This document shows positions 1 to 8,982 of a DNA stretch of 64,000 nt, piece by piece. A program made the translations under genes and the position numbers. The stretch covers positions 1-64,000 of the forward strand of contig CANNFB010000004.1 in assembly GCA_947503785.1 (NCBI GenBank), written 5' to 3'. The number at the start of each line of letters is the position of its first letter. Positions within the stretch are counted from its first letter, which is position 1. Under the pieces are notes generated by a model, which saw only the letters and a list, made by a program, of their open reading frames with translations, searched no databases and was not told the DNA's origin. The DNA comes from an uncultured Campylobacterales bacterium. Its GTDB lineage: Bacteria; Campylobacterota; Campylobacteria; Campylobacterales; Arcobacteraceae.

Positions 1-321
1 ATAATGGGTCTTACATTTAAAGAAAATTGCCCAGATATTAGAAATACAAAAGTTGTAGATATTATCTCAGAACTAAAAGAATATGGGGCAAAGATAGATG
101 TATATGAACCATGGATAGATGAGAAAGATAAAGACTATTATGATTATAATTTTATTCAAGATCCTCTAAAATCTGATAAAAAATATGAAGCAATAGTAGT
201 AGCTGTTGGACATGATAAGTTTAGAACTATTTCTCAAGAAGAATTTGAATCATTGATAAATGGTGAGAATGTTTTAGTAGATGTTAAAAATGTAATACCA
301 AAACCTACTTGGAAATTATAA
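1..321 (+). CDS. UDP-HexNAc 6-dehydrogenase, C-terminal part (partial)
   Basis: The reading frame is open from the first base, so this is the 3' end of a longer gene; an internal ATG lies at 4. The visible part is the UDP-binding C-terminal domain of the UDP-glucose/UDP-GlcNAc dehydrogenase family (WbpA/TviB type), with the family signature GLTFKENCPDIRNTK near the start and a final VLVDVKN strand. The family oxidises C6 of a UDP-N-acetylhexosamine with NAD to give the uronic acid used in O-antigens or capsules. The catalytic Cys and NAD-binding domain would lie upstream of the window. It runs 3 bp before the next glycosyltransferase, so it is probably the same operon. The substrate (GlcNAc or GalNAc) cannot be told. 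Confidence 0.88.
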   Translation: MMGLTFKENCPDIRNTKVVDIISELKEYGAKIDVYEPWIDEKDKDYYDYNFIQDPLKSDKKYEAIVVAVGHDKFRTISQEEFESLINGENVLVDVKNVIPKPTWKL

Positions 322-324
322 GCT

Positions 325-1068
325 ATGACTCCTAACAAATCTCAATTAATAACAATCATTACTGTTGTATATAATGGTGAAAATTGCTTAGAAAAAACAA
401 TAAAGAGTGTTATTGATCAGACTTATAAAAATATAGAATATATCATAATTGATGGTGGCTCTTCCGATCGAACTGTTGATATAATAAAAAAGTATGAAGA
501 TAAAATTAGTCATTATATAAGTGAATCTGACGATGGTATTTATGATGCAATGAATAAAGGGATGATATTTGCGAAGGGCGAGTATATATTATTTTTAAAT
601 GCAGGTGATGATTTTTGTGATGAAAATATAATAGAAAATATTTTTGATAAAGACGAACAAATAAATGATGATATTGTATATGGTGCAGCTATTGTAGTTG
701 ATGAAAATAGAACTAAAGAAACTTATCTTAATCCAAAATGTTTTACTAAATTTAATCTTTTGTTTTGGACTACTCGTGTGTTATGTCATCAATCTCTATT
801 TATTAGAAAAAGTATTCTGAAACCTTATAGTTCTAAATATAAGTTAAAAGGTGAATTAAACTGGTATTTTGATTTGCTAGAAAAAGTTAAAAGTTATAAA
901 ATAGTTGATTTTCCTATTGTTTATTACTCTTTAGGTGGAGCTGGTGATGTTAACTTTAAACTAAATACAGTTGAAACTTTGCAAGTTGTATTTAGTCAAA
1001 CTGGCATATTAGGAATACTATCCATTCCTGTAACATTATACAAATATTTAAAAAAGATTCTCTCTTGA
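325..1068 (+). CDS. GT2 family glycosyltransferase
   Basis: A 247-residue GT-A fold glycosyltransferase of family 2. The start of the Rossmann-like domain is ITIITVVYN (residues 9-17), followed by the nucleotide-binding IIDGGSSDRT (41-50), the subfamily motif DGIYDAMNKG (70-79) and the metal-site NAGDD (92-96). No membrane anchor is evident. It presumably adds one sugar to the lipid-linked repeat unit made by this locus; donor and linkage cannot be predicted. It closely resembles the third GT2 at 4087-4833, sharing the QTYKNIEYII and YDAMNKG blocks, so the two look like paralogues. Its stop overlaps the next gene's TTG start. Confidence 0.9.
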   Translation: MTPNKSQLITIITVVYNGENCLEKTIKSVIDQTYKNIEYIIIDGGSSDRTVDIIKKYEDKISHYISESDDGIYDAMNKGMIFAKGEYILFLNAGDDFCDENIIENIFDKDEQINDDIVYGAAIVVDENRTKETYLNPKCFTKFNLLFWTTRVLCHQSLFIRKSILKPYSSKYKLKGELNWYFDLLEKVKSYKIVDFPIVYYSLGGAGDVNFKLNTVETLQVVFSQTGILGILSIPVTLYKYLKKILS

Positions 1069-1967
1069 TTAGTTTTATTATGATGGCATATAATGTTGAA
1101 GATTATATAAGAGAAGCTATTTCAGAACTTCAAAAAGAAGATGACATTGAATGGGAACTTATTATTATAGAAGACTTTTCTGATGATAATACTTTTGATG
1201 TAACAAGGAATATTGCTGAATATGATAACAGAATAAAATTAGTGAAAAATCTATCTAAAGGTAAAGTTATAGGTACAAATTATGGATATAGTTTAACTAA
1301 AGGTGATATTATAAAATGTATTGATTCTGATGACATCTTAACTCAAGATTATTTTAGAGAGTATGAAAAAATGAAAAATTACGATGCTCATTGTCATGAT
1401 TCCTTAATAGTAAATAATACACTGGAACCAATGGGTACTTATAATGTAAACCCTATAATAATAAATAAATCTTATGAAGAAGTAGTTAATAATTTAGTAA
1501 GTTTACCAAAAGCATATTGGTCCTTTAACAGAGAACTCGCAGATAAAATATTTCCAATGCCAGAAAACTTGCCATTTGAGGATGTATGGATATCTTTACA
1601 TATTAAAAAATATGCTAAATCTATTTATCACATAAATAAACCAATATATCTTTACCGACAACATCAAAATCAAGTGTTTGGAGGAATATTAAATTATGAA
1701 AAAACTAGAGTTATATTTAGAGCGAATAGACTTATAAAACTAATTTATATTATAGAGAATGAACAAAAATATTTAATAGAAGGTATTGAAAATCCTTTTA
1801 ATAGCATGAAAGAATATCTTTATTTACAAGCTTCAACATCAAGTATAAAAGATATTTTTAATTCAAGAATATCTTTTATTAAAAAGATGAAATTATTATT
1901 AATTATTCATATGCCATTTATTGCAATAACTATAACTAAATTAAAATGGCAATTGGATAAAAGGTAA
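1065..1967 (+). CDS. GT2 family glycosyltransferase, TTG start
   Basis: A 300-residue family 2 glycosyltransferase. It starts at a TTG that overlaps the previous stop as TTGA (1065-1068), implying translational coupling. ISFIMMAYN (2-10) opens the GT-A domain, LIIIEDFSDDNT (32-43) is the nucleotide-binding turn, and DSDD (87-90) is the DxD-like metal site. The C-terminal third (about 190-300) is less conserved. It is more distant from the other two GT2 proteins of the locus than they are from each other. It likely adds a sugar to the polysaccharide repeat; the donor is unknown. Confidence 0.87.
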   Translation: MISFIMMAYNVEDYIREAISELQKEDDIEWELIIIEDFSDDNTFDVTRNIAEYDNRIKLVKNLSKGKVIGTNYGYSLTKGDIIKCIDSDDILTQDYFREYEKMKNYDAHCHDSLIVNNTLEPMGTYNVNPIIINKSYEEVVNNLVSLPKAYWSFNRELADKIFPMPENLPFEDVWISLHIKKYAKSIYHINKPIYLYRQHQNQVFGGILNYEKTRVIFRANRLIKLIYIIENEQKYLIEGIENPFNSMKEYLYLQASTSSIKDIFNSRISFIKKMKLLLIIHMPFIAITITKLKWQLDKR

Positions 1968-1969
1968 AT

Positions 1970-3055
1970 ATGTATTATTTAGTTGTTTTATTCATTTGTA
2001 CTGGTTTTCTTTATTTTTTAGAAAAAAAAGAAATTAGTAAAAGTAACAATTTTTTAATAGGATTGTTTCCTATTATGTGCCTTTATTTTGTATTACCTGC
2101 ATTTCAATATAATGTAGGTAGTGATTATACTAGTTATATCTGGATTTATGAGACTACAAATAGAATAGAATTATATTCTTTTTTACACCATGAATACGGC
2201 TTTTATTATCTTATAAAAGTATTACAATATTTTAACTTAGATAGTCAAAGTATATTTATTGTATTTGGTTTTTTAGACACAGTATTATTATTTACTATAT
2301 TAATGATGTTAAAGAAATATAGATTTAAACTTTGGCTTGTATTTTTATTATTCTTTACCATCTCTACTATCTATCACAATCAAATGAATGGACTTCGACA
2401 ATATATTGCAATATTGTCAACACCTATATTATTAATTTTAATTTATGAGAAAAAATATTTAAAATCTATTTTAATTTCTTTATTTGCATTATCCTTTCAT
2501 AAATCATTTATAATGATACTCATGCTAGTACCTATTTTAATTTATATAAAAAGATTTAATCCTCTGCAGTTATTCAAGGTATCATTAACTATTCCTTTTG
2601 TTATACTATTTATTTTTCCGATATTTATTACTGTATTAGTAGAGTTTATTTTTCCAATTTATAAGATTTATTTAATTTCAAGTGAATTTAATATTAAAAG
2701 TATATTATCTAAAATATATTATTTAATTTTTATTGCTTATTTTTGGTATATATATTTAAATAAAAAAGTTATTAGTAGTATAGATAGGGATATATTTAAA
2801 TTTATGATAGTTATTTTATCTATAACTTATTGCTCTTATCTAGTAGATGTATCAACTCCAATGTATGGACGATTTTTCCAATATTTCCAATTTTTTTATA
2901 TATTTCCCATATATTACATAATGGAATATAATATTTTACATAAAAATCATAAAGTATCAATATTTATTGTATTAATGTTTTTAATACCTTATTTATTAAA
3001 AATATTAGTCTTTCCCATAAGCGAGTATAGTTATCAATCTATATTTTTTAACTAA
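1970..3055 (+). CDS. EpsG-family polytopic membrane protein (probable polysaccharide polymerase)
   Basis: A 361-residue protein that is almost entirely hydrophobic, with about ten membrane helices. The segment VGSDYTSYIWIYE (about 49-61) and the later LRQYIA (about 142-147) fit the EpsG/Wzy-like family, which polymerises repeat units in exopolysaccharide and O-antigen loci. Its position between glycosyltransferases, together with the lack of any other Wzy candidate in the window, supports a polymerase role, but this is inference. Third codon positions are nearly all A or T, more extreme than in the genes after 5680, as is common in variable surface loci. It ends 12 bp before the acyltransferase. 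Confidence 0.75.
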   Translation: MYYLVVLFICTGFLYFLEKKEISKSNNFLIGLFPIMCLYFVLPAFQYNVGSDYTSYIWIYETTNRIELYSFLHHEYGFYYLIKVLQYFNLDSQSIFIVFGFLDTVLLFTILMMLKKYRFKLWLVFLLFFTISTIYHNQMNGLRQYIAILSTPILLILIYEKKYLKSILISLFALSFHKSFIMILMLVPILIYIKRFNPLQLFKVSLTIPFVILFIFPIFITVLVEFIFPIYKIYLISSEFNIKSILSKIYYLIFIAYFWYIYLNKKVISSIDRDIFKFMIVILSITYCSYLVDVSTPMYGRFFQYFQFFYIFPIYYIMEYNILHKNHKVSIFIVLMFLIPYLLKILVFPISEYSYQSIFFN

Positions 3056-3067
3056 AGGAGATATTTT

Positions 3068-4090
3068 ATGAGACCAAATAATTTTGATTTGCTAAGGCTC
3101 TTTGCTGCACTAAGTGTTGTTTTCTTTCATACTATACACAGATTAAATATAGATATGAATTATTTTATTTTAAGTTTTTTTAAATTTATACCAGGTGTCC
3201 CTATTTTCTTTTTTATAAGTGGCTTTTTGATTAGTTTATCTTATTCGAAATCTACTTCTATTAAGAGTTACATCAAAAAAAGAGCATTACGAATATATCC
3301 TGCCTTATATTTATGTTTAATTCTATCAATAATTTCTGTATTTTATATTGGATACTTAAATACAGAAGTGTTTTTTATAAAAGATTTTTGGATTTGGATA
3401 ATAGCACAAATAAGTTTTGTACAGTTTTATAATCCAGAGTTTCTAAGAGGGTATGGAGTTGGAACATTAAATGGTAGCTTATGGACTATATCAGTTGAAT
3501 TGCAGTTTTATTTTTTAATACCAATCTTATATAGACTTATAAGGAACAAAAATAAAAACAACTATTTAATAATCCTGATAATAATATTTGCTTTTATTAA
3601 TATACAATTTTCATCTTTTGGTAATAGTAATGACTTTGGAAATCAAACAATAGTCTATAAACTATTATTTGTTTCTTTTCTCCCTTGGTTTTATATGTTT
3701 TTGATTGGAATATTTATACAAGAGAATTTTGATAAGTTTAAAATTCTATATGAGATGAAATTTATAAATAAACTCTTTTATTCAACAATAGTATTATTCC
3801 TTTATAATTCCTATGGTATGAATCCTATTACATTTTTTCTTTTTATAACAGTAATTTTTATCCTTGTTTATAGTTTTAAAAATTTAAGTTATAAAATGCT
3901 AAAAGGTAATGATTATTCATATGGTATTTATATTTATCATGCAGTTATTGTTAATTATTTTGTATATATGGAGTATTTAAAGGAAGTAAAATATTTAATG
4001 TATATAATAGTACTATCTTTTTTCTTTGCTGCCTTTTCCTGGCATATTTTAGAGAAACCAATTTTAAGTTTAAAGAAAGTAAAAAAATGA
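3068..4090 (+). CDS. Acyltransferase 3 family membrane protein (polysaccharide O-acetylation)
   Basis: A 340-residue integral membrane protein of the acyltransferase 3 (OafA/NodX) family. The N-terminus NNFDLLRLFAALSVVFFH (4-21) carries the family's R and catalytic-type H; GFLIS and the later SLWTISVEL motif are also typical. About ten membrane helices are visible. It has no C-terminal SGNH domain, so it is the short form. It most likely transfers an acetyl group to a sugar of the surface polysaccharide. An AAAGGAG ribosome site lies 8 bp before the ATG, the strongest in this locus. The end overlaps the next start as ATGA. Confidence 0.88.
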   Translation: MRPNNFDLLRLFAALSVVFFHTIHRLNIDMNYFILSFFKFIPGVPIFFFISGFLISLSYSKSTSIKSYIKKRALRIYPALYLCLILSIISVFYIGYLNTEVFFIKDFWIWIIAQISFVQFYNPEFLRGYGVGTLNGSLWTISVELQFYFLIPILYRLIRNKNKNNYLIILIIIFAFINIQFSSFGNSNDFGNQTIVYKLLFVSFLPWFYMFLIGIFIQENFDKFKILYEMKFINKLFYSTIVLFLYNSYGMNPITFFLFITVIFILVYSFKNLSYKMLKGNDYSYGIYIYHAVIVNYFVYMEYLKEVKYLMYIIVLSFFFAAFSWHILEKPILSLKKVKK

Positions 4091-4833
4091 AAATATCAAT
4101 AATAACAGTGGTTTGGAATAATAAAGAAACAATAAAATATGCTATAAATTCAATACTTAATCAAACATATAAAAATATAGAATATATTATAGTTGATGGT
4201 GCTAGTACTGATGGAACGATTGAAATAGTTAAAAGTTATGGAGATAAGATAACTAAGTTTATCAGTGAAAGAGACAACGGTCTTTATGATGCAATGAATA
4301 AAGGAATTGCTTTAGCTACAGGTGAGATTATAGGTATTTTAAATAGTGATGACTTTTATATCGATAATTTTGTTATTGAAAAAGTCATAAAAGAATTTGA
4401 AAAAAATCAATGTGATAGTTTATATGCTGATTTAGTATATGTAAAGCCTGAAAACCTTAATAAAACTGTTCGATATTATGATAGTAGTAAGTGTGGAATA
4501 AAAAATTTTAAATATGCTTTGTATCCTGCTCATCCTACTTTTTTTGTTAAAAGATGGGTATATGAAAAATATGGAATTTTTAAAACAGATTATAAAATAG
4601 GTGCAGATTTTGATATTATGGCTCGATTTTTATATACAAACAAAATTAACTATATTTATCTAAAGGAACCCTTGATAAAAATGAGAATAGGTGGAGTTAG
4701 TACTTCTTTTAGTAGTATTTGGATTAATAGTTTAGAGCAATTAAGAGTCTGTAAAGAAAATAATATAAATTCAAATTTATTTATGATATTTTGGAAATAT
4801 CCAATAAAACTTTTGGGGATGATCAAGAAATGA
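4087..4833 (+). CDS. GT2 family glycosyltransferase
   Basis: A 248-residue family 2 glycosyltransferase: ISIITVVWNN (3-12), IIVDGASTDGT (34-44), DNGLYDAMNKG (63-73) and NSDD (86-89). The arrangement matches the protein at 325-1068 motif for motif, suggesting gene duplication inside the locus. The later block HPTFFVKRWVYEKYG with a following DFDIMARF resembles the acceptor-side region of this subfamily. It starts four bases inside the acyltransferase gene (ATGA) and ends with the same kind of overlap with the epimerase. Sugar specificity is not predictable. Confidence 0.9.
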   Translation: MKISIITVVWNNKETIKYAINSILNQTYKNIEYIIVDGASTDGTIEIVKSYGDKITKFISERDNGLYDAMNKGIALATGEIIGILNSDDFYIDNFVIEKVIKEFEKNQCDSLYADLVYVKPENLNKTVRYYDSSKCGIKNFKYALYPAHPTFFVKRWVYEKYGIFKTDYKIGADFDIMARFLYTNKINYIYLKEPLIKMRIGGVSTSFSSIWINSLEQLRVCKENNINSNLFMIFWKYPIKLLGMIKK

Positions 4834-5684
4834 AAGTATTAGTTACCGGAGCCAATGGATATGTGGGAAGTAGTATTATAAAGCTTTATAAGGATAAATA
4901 TAATTTTCAAAAATTTTCGTTATTAAGTAAAAAACTAGAAGATATAAATTTTTTAGATATTAATACCGTTATTCATTGTGCGGCATTAGTACATCAAAAA
5001 ACTGAACAAGCTTATAAAAAATATAATGAAATAAATGTAGAATATCCAGTAAAATTAGCAAAACTAGCAAAAACAAATGGCGTAAAACAATTTATTTTTA
5101 TCAGTACAATTGCTATTTATGGTGAAGATTTAGAAAAGTTAGATGAAAATAGTAATTGTAATCCAATAACATCTTATGGTAAAAGTAAACTTGAAGCTGA
5201 AAAGCAATTGTTGGAATTAAATGATGAAACTTTTGTAGTAAGTATTATAAGACCTCCAATGGTTTATGGTAAAAATGCTCCAGGAAATATTGATAGTTTA
5301 GTAAAGTTAGTAAAGAAATTGTCTATTATTCCTCTAGGAAAAATACAAAATAAAAGAAGCTTTTTATATATTGAAAATCTTTGCTATCTTATTGATGAAT
5401 TAATAAAGCAAAAAGAATCAGGCGTGTTTCTAGCTTCTGATGATGAACCTGTTTCTACTTCAAAACTTATTGAGCTAATAGATGAAAATTTAGAAAAAAA
5501 GGTATATATAATCAAAATACCATTTTTTGAAAGTTTGTTAAAGTTTCTTAAACCACTATTTCATAAAAAACTATATCAAAACTTAGAAGTTGATAATACT
5601 ACTACAAAAGAAAAGTTGAACTTAATAAATCCCTATAGTGTGGAAGAAGGAATAAAACTTATGATGAAAGGAGATAAGTTTTGA
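4830..5684 (+). CDS. NAD-dependent epimerase / 4-keto reductase (WbpV/WbpK-like)
   Basis: A 284-residue short-chain dehydrogenase/epimerase. I chose the ATG at 4830 (protein MKVLVTGANGYVG) because the NAD-binding GxxGxxG then sits at residues 7-13 as in the family, and the ATG overlaps the previous stop as ATGA. The frame is open upstream to 4791 but those residues fit no domain. STIAIYG, followed by the YGKSK motif, supplies the catalytic Ser and Tyr-x3-Lys. Placed between glycosyltransferases and a WecA-like transferase, it resembles WbpV/WbpK, which reduce the 4-keto intermediate made by WbpM-type dehydratases to UDP-QuiNAc or UDP-FucNAc. That product assignment is inference. Confidence 0.85.
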   Translation: MKVLVTGANGYVGSSIIKLYKDKYNFQKFSLLSKKLEDINFLDINTVIHCAALVHQKTEQAYKKYNEINVEYPVKLAKLAKTNGVKQFIFISTIAIYGEDLEKLDENSNCNPITSYGKSKLEAEKQLLELNDETFVVSIIRPPMVYGKNAPGNIDSLVKLVKKLSIIPLGKIQNKRSFLYIENLCYLIDELIKQKESGVFLASDDEPVSTSKLIELIDENLEKKVYIIKIPFFESLLKFLKPLFHKKLYQNLEVDNTTTKEKLNLINPYSVEEGIKLMMKGDKF

Positions 5685-6640
5685 TTTATTTAATATTACT
5701 TTTGATGTCTTTTTCACTCACATATTTTATAAAAAACTATGCTATTAAAAAATCACTTGTAGCTGTTATAAACGAAAGAAGTTCTCATACTACTCCTACT
5801 CCTCATGGTGGTGGTATAGCTATAGCTGTTACTTGGTTTATTGGTTTGTATTATTTGTATTTGACAAATGAGATTGAAACTACTTTTTTTTATGCTCTTT
5901 TAGTGGGTATTGTTATTTCTGTGGTTAGTTTTTTTGATGATATATATGAACTTAGTGCTAAGTTTAGGCTAATAGTTCAGTGTATTGTGGCTATCTTAGG
6001 TATTAGTATTATTGGTGGACTTGATAGTATTGAGCTTGGGTTTTTTAGTATTGAAAATAAGTTTATTACTAGTATTTTTGCATTTTTACTTATTGTTTGG
6101 TTTATAAATCTTTATAATTTTTTAGATGGTATAAATGGATATGCTGGAAGTGAAGCTGTATTTTTAAGTTTAGCTGGGTTTATACTATTTAGTGGAGGTC
6201 ATTTTTTAGTTTTAGCTGTATCTGCCCTTGGGTTTTTATTTTGGAATTATAATAAGGCCAAGATATTTATGGGTGATGTTGGAAGCACTCTTTTAGGTTA
6301 TAATATTTCTATTTTTACACTTTACTATGCAAATATTGAGTCTTCAAACCTTTGGATTTGGATGATTTTATTCGGCGTTTTCTTATTTGATGCTACTATC
6401 ACATTACTTAGAAGAAAACTAAATAATGAAAATGTAAGCCAAGCACATAAAAAGCATGCTTATCAAAGACTAAATCAAAGTGGATGGAGTCATTTAAAAG
6501 TTACGAATTATTCTATTGGATTAAATATAGTTTTATTTTTTATAGTTTATTTTATATCAAATGTTTTTTTAGCTTTACTTGTAACTATTATTCTTTTAGG
6601 CTTTATTATAAAATTTGTTGAGAATAAAAAGAAGTTTTAA
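5681..6640 (+). CDS. WecA/WbpL-like undecaprenyl-phosphate sugar-1-phosphate transferase
   Basis: A 319-residue polyprenol-phosphate HexNAc-1-phosphate transferase (GT4/MraY-WecA family) with about ten membrane helices. Family motifs in order: HGGG (42-45), FFDDIYE (84-90) with the DD Mg site, NLYNFLDGING (143-153), KIFMGDVGS (194-202) and the cytoplasmic HKKHAYQRL (256-264). It starts the lipid-linked glycan by moving a sugar phosphate from a UDP-sugar to undecaprenyl phosphate. The TTG start at 5681 overlaps the upstream TGA and follows an AAAGGAGA site. Linked to a reductase and a WbpM-like dehydratase, it resembles WbpL, which uses QuiNAc/FucNAc; the exact donor is unproven. Confidence 0.9.
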   Translation: MIYLILLLMSFSLTYFIKNYAIKKSLVAVINERSSHTTPTPHGGGIAIAVTWFIGLYYLYLTNEIETTFFYALLVGIVISVVSFFDDIYELSAKFRLIVQCIVAILGISIIGGLDSIELGFFSIENKFITSIFAFLLIVWFINLYNFLDGINGYAGSEAVFLSLAGFILFSGGHFLVLAVSALGFLFWNYNKAKIFMGDVGSTLLGYNISIFTLYYANIESSNLWIWMILFGVFLFDATITLLRRKLNNENVSQAHKKHAYQRLNQSGWSHLKVTNYSIGLNIVLFFIVYFISNVFLALLVTIILLGFIIKFVENKKKF

Positions 6641-6722
6641 TAACATCTTCAAATTATTAAATTTAACTAATATCTCATTTATATTTAACTATAATAATAT
6701 ATAATTAAAACCAAGGATTTCT

Positions 6723-8495
6723 TTGTTAAAGCCATCTCCTCTAAAAAGAATAATATTTTTTTTATCAAGTGATACCTTAATCTCACTTTTTACACTATAT
6801 CTATCTTACAATCTTAGATTTAATTTTACAGTACCTGAGGATTTTTTAGATAACTTTTTAAACATATTTTTTATTATTTTAGTTTTGAAAATCTTAGTAT
6901 TTGTTTCCTTTAGACTTTATAGAACTGCTTGGAGATTTTTTTCGCTTCATGAAGTAAAGAAAATACTTTTAGCTCATATTATTGTTTATAGTTTATTTAC
7001 AATAATCCTAATTCTTTTCAGAGATGACATGATGCCATTTGCTAGAAGTATCATCATTATAGATTTTATGCTTTCGCTTGTATTTATAACACTTTTACGA
7101 CTTTCTAAAAGAATTATCTTAGAAAGTGGCAAAGGAAGTAATTATAAAAACACTTTGATAATAGGTGCAAATGGTTCTATAAACACACTTTTAAATGACA
7201 AAAAAAATATAGAATACACCCCCGTTGCTATTATCGATAAAAATAAAAATTTAATAAATACATATATTTTAAATCTGAAAATTTATTCATTTGACGATTT
7301 AGAAAAAGTTATATTAAATAAAAGAATTGAAGCTGCTATTATCTCAAAAGAATATTCACAAGCAGAATTAATAAATATTTTTGAAATATTAAATAAGTCA
7401 GGGATAAAAGATATAAAAATAATTAATACTTTATCTTCAAACTCAAATACAAAAAAACAATTAAAAGACATCTCTGTTGAAGACTTACTAGCAAGGCATC
7501 CAAAAGATCTAGATACCCAGAAAATTGAATCTTTTATAAAAGATAAAGTGGTACTTATTACAGGAGCAGGTGGTAGTATTGGATCTGAAATCTCTAGACA
7601 ATGTAAGAATTTTAAAGCAAAACAGCTTATTCTTTTAGATCATAGTGAGTATAATCTTTATCAAATATGTGAAGAATTATCAGGTTTTAATATTGTACCT
7701 GTTATGCAAACTGTTCGAAAACTTGATTATCTTGAAAATACATTTAGTAAATATAAACCAGATATCGTAATTCATGCAGCTGCTTATAAGCATGTACCAT
7801 TAGTAGAAGATAACATTTTAGAAAGTATTTTAAATAATGTTATGGGTACTAAGAATTGCATCGATATGGCTATTAAGCATAAAGTAAAGAAATTTGTACT
7901 TATTTCTACAGATAAAGCAGTTCGACCTACAAATGTGATGGGTACTACAAAACGTATTTGTGAGCTATACTCACAAAATGTTGACTCTAAAGATACTGAA
8001 ATAGTTGCAGTTAGGTTTGGCAATGTTTTAGGGTCTTCTGGTTCTGTAATTCCAAAATTTAGATCACAGATAGAAAAAGGTAAAAATATCACAGTAACAC
8101 ATCCAGATATTACAAGATACTTTATGTTAATACCTGAAGCTTGTGAGCTTGTACTTCAAGCTGGAGCAATTGCAAAAGGTGGAGAGATATTTATTCTTGA
8201 TATGGGAGAGCCTATAAAAATAGTTGATTTAGCTAAGAAGATGATTGATTTATCAGGACGTGATAATATTGAAATAGAGTTTTGTGGTCTAAGACCTGGC
8301 GAAAAGTTATATGAAGAGTTATTGATAAATGACAGTGATAAGAAAACGCAATATGAATCAATTACAGTAGCAAACTCTACGAAATTTGATATAGATAAAT
8401 TAAATAAAAAGATTGAGGAGTTACTTAATAGCAAAGATAGGTTAAGAATTTTAAAAGAAATAGTGCCTGAATTTAAACATAAAAAAAATAATTAG
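6723..8495 (+). CDS. UDP-N-acetylhexosamine 4,6-dehydratase (WbpM/PglF/CapD family)
   Basis: A 590-residue membrane-bound nucleotide-sugar dehydratase. Four N-terminal membrane helices (about 8-30, 45-65, 80-100, 108-128) precede a first Rossmann domain (about 140-250) and the catalytic extended SDR domain, with the NAD site ITGAGGSIG (279-287), AAAYKHVPLVE (352-362) and STDKAVRPTNVMGTTKR (395-411). In this subfamily Met-Lys (M406, K410) replaces the usual Tyr-Lys, as seen here. It makes UDP-2-acetamido-2,6-dideoxy-4-ketohexose in the membrane. The TTG start has AAGGA 6 bp upstream. In Campylobacter PglF feeds protein glycosylation, in Pseudomonas WbpM feeds O-antigen; this locus context favours surface polysaccharide. 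Confidence 0.93.
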   Translation: MLKPSPLKRIIFFLSSDTLISLFTLYLSYNLRFNFTVPEDFLDNFLNIFFIILVLKILVFVSFRLYRTAWRFFSLHEVKKILLAHIIVYSLFTIILILFRDDMMPFARSIIIIDFMLSLVFITLLRLSKRIILESGKGSNYKNTLIIGANGSINTLLNDKKNIEYTPVAIIDKNKNLINTYILNLKIYSFDDLEKVILNKRIEAAIISKEYSQAELINIFEILNKSGIKDIKIINTLSSNSNTKKQLKDISVEDLLARHPKDLDTQKIESFIKDKVVLITGAGGSIGSEISRQCKNFKAKQLILLDHSEYNLYQICEELSGFNIVPVMQTVRKLDYLENTFSKYKPDIVIHAAAYKHVPLVEDNILESILNNVMGTKNCIDMAIKHKVKKFVLISTDKAVRPTNVMGTTKRICELYSQNVDSKDTEIVAVRFGNVLGSSGSVIPKFRSQIEKGKNITVTHPDITRYFMLIPEACELVLQAGAIAKGGEIFILDMGEPIKIVDLAKKMIDLSGRDNIEIEFCGLRPGEKLYEELLINDSDKKTQYESITVANSTKFDIDKLNKKIEELLNSKDRLRILKEIVPEFKHKKNN

Positions 8496-8534
8496 TTCTA
8501 TCTTTTAATAAATTATTTTATTATTTATAGATAA

Positions 8535-8561
8535 CCTTTTATATTATTAAAATATAAAAGG
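8535..8561 (+). promoter_or_regulatory. Inverted repeat burying the pseudopilin Shine-Dalgarno
   Basis: CCTTTTATATT (8535-8545) and AATATAAAAGG (8551-8561) are perfect 11-base complements with a 5-base loop. The right arm holds the AAAAGG ribosome site that serves the ATG at 8569. In RNA the hairpin would hide that site. It could alternatively be an operator. The arms are AT-rich, so the stem would be weak and possibly temperature-sensitive. Confidence 0.55.
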
Positions 8562-8568
8562 ACATATC

Positions 8569-8982
8569 ATGAAAAAAATGAAAAAAGGGTTTTCTCTTTT
8601 AGAGTTAATATTCGCTATTGTTGTTATTGGTATTATTGCATCTTTTGCAATACCAAAATATTTAGATACTAGAGATTCTGCAATGGCTTCAACTATTAAA
8701 AGAGATATTGCAAGTGCTACTACTTCTATTCAAAGCTATCATTTAGTAAATGCTAAAATTGATAAAATTTCTGATGCTATTACATTAAATCCAACTCATT
8801 GGACTATTACCGACTCTAAAATTACATATAAAGATAATAATAAAGATTGTGTAAGCTTAGAGGTTAAAGATAACTCAGGTTCTAAGAGTCTTGAACTTGT
8901 TGTTGATTCAACTGCTAAAAGTGGTATTTGTAAGATATTAACAGCTGATGGAATTAAGACAAGTACTTTTGATTTATTCTAA
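8569..8982 (+). CDS. Type II/IV pseudopilin (N-methylated prepilin-like protein)
   Basis: A 137-residue protein with a class III prepilin signal: a basic leader MKKMKKG, then cleavage before FSLLELIFAIVVIGIIAS, with Glu at mature position 5 and a hydrophobic helix. The remainder is a short globular domain with two Cys (in NKDCVSLE and GICKIL) that may form a disulphide. It belongs to type II secretion or type IV pilus-like pseudopilins. No assembly genes (ATPase, secretin, peptidase) are in the window, so it is an orphan here. An in-frame ATG at 8578 is a possible alternative start. It abuts the ligase gene tail to tail with no gap. Confidence 0.85.
   Translation: MKKMKKGFSLLELIFAIVVIGIIASFAIPKYLDTRDSAMASTIKRDIASATTSIQSYHLVNAKIDKISDAITLNPTHWTITDSKITYKDNNKDCVSLEVKDNSGSKSLELVVDSTAKSGICKILTADGIKTSTFDLF

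Noticed and set aside
7784-8434. Minus-strand open frames inside the dehydratase gene
   Set aside because: They are the reverse of conserved dehydratase codons and have no ribosome sites or recognisable protein features.
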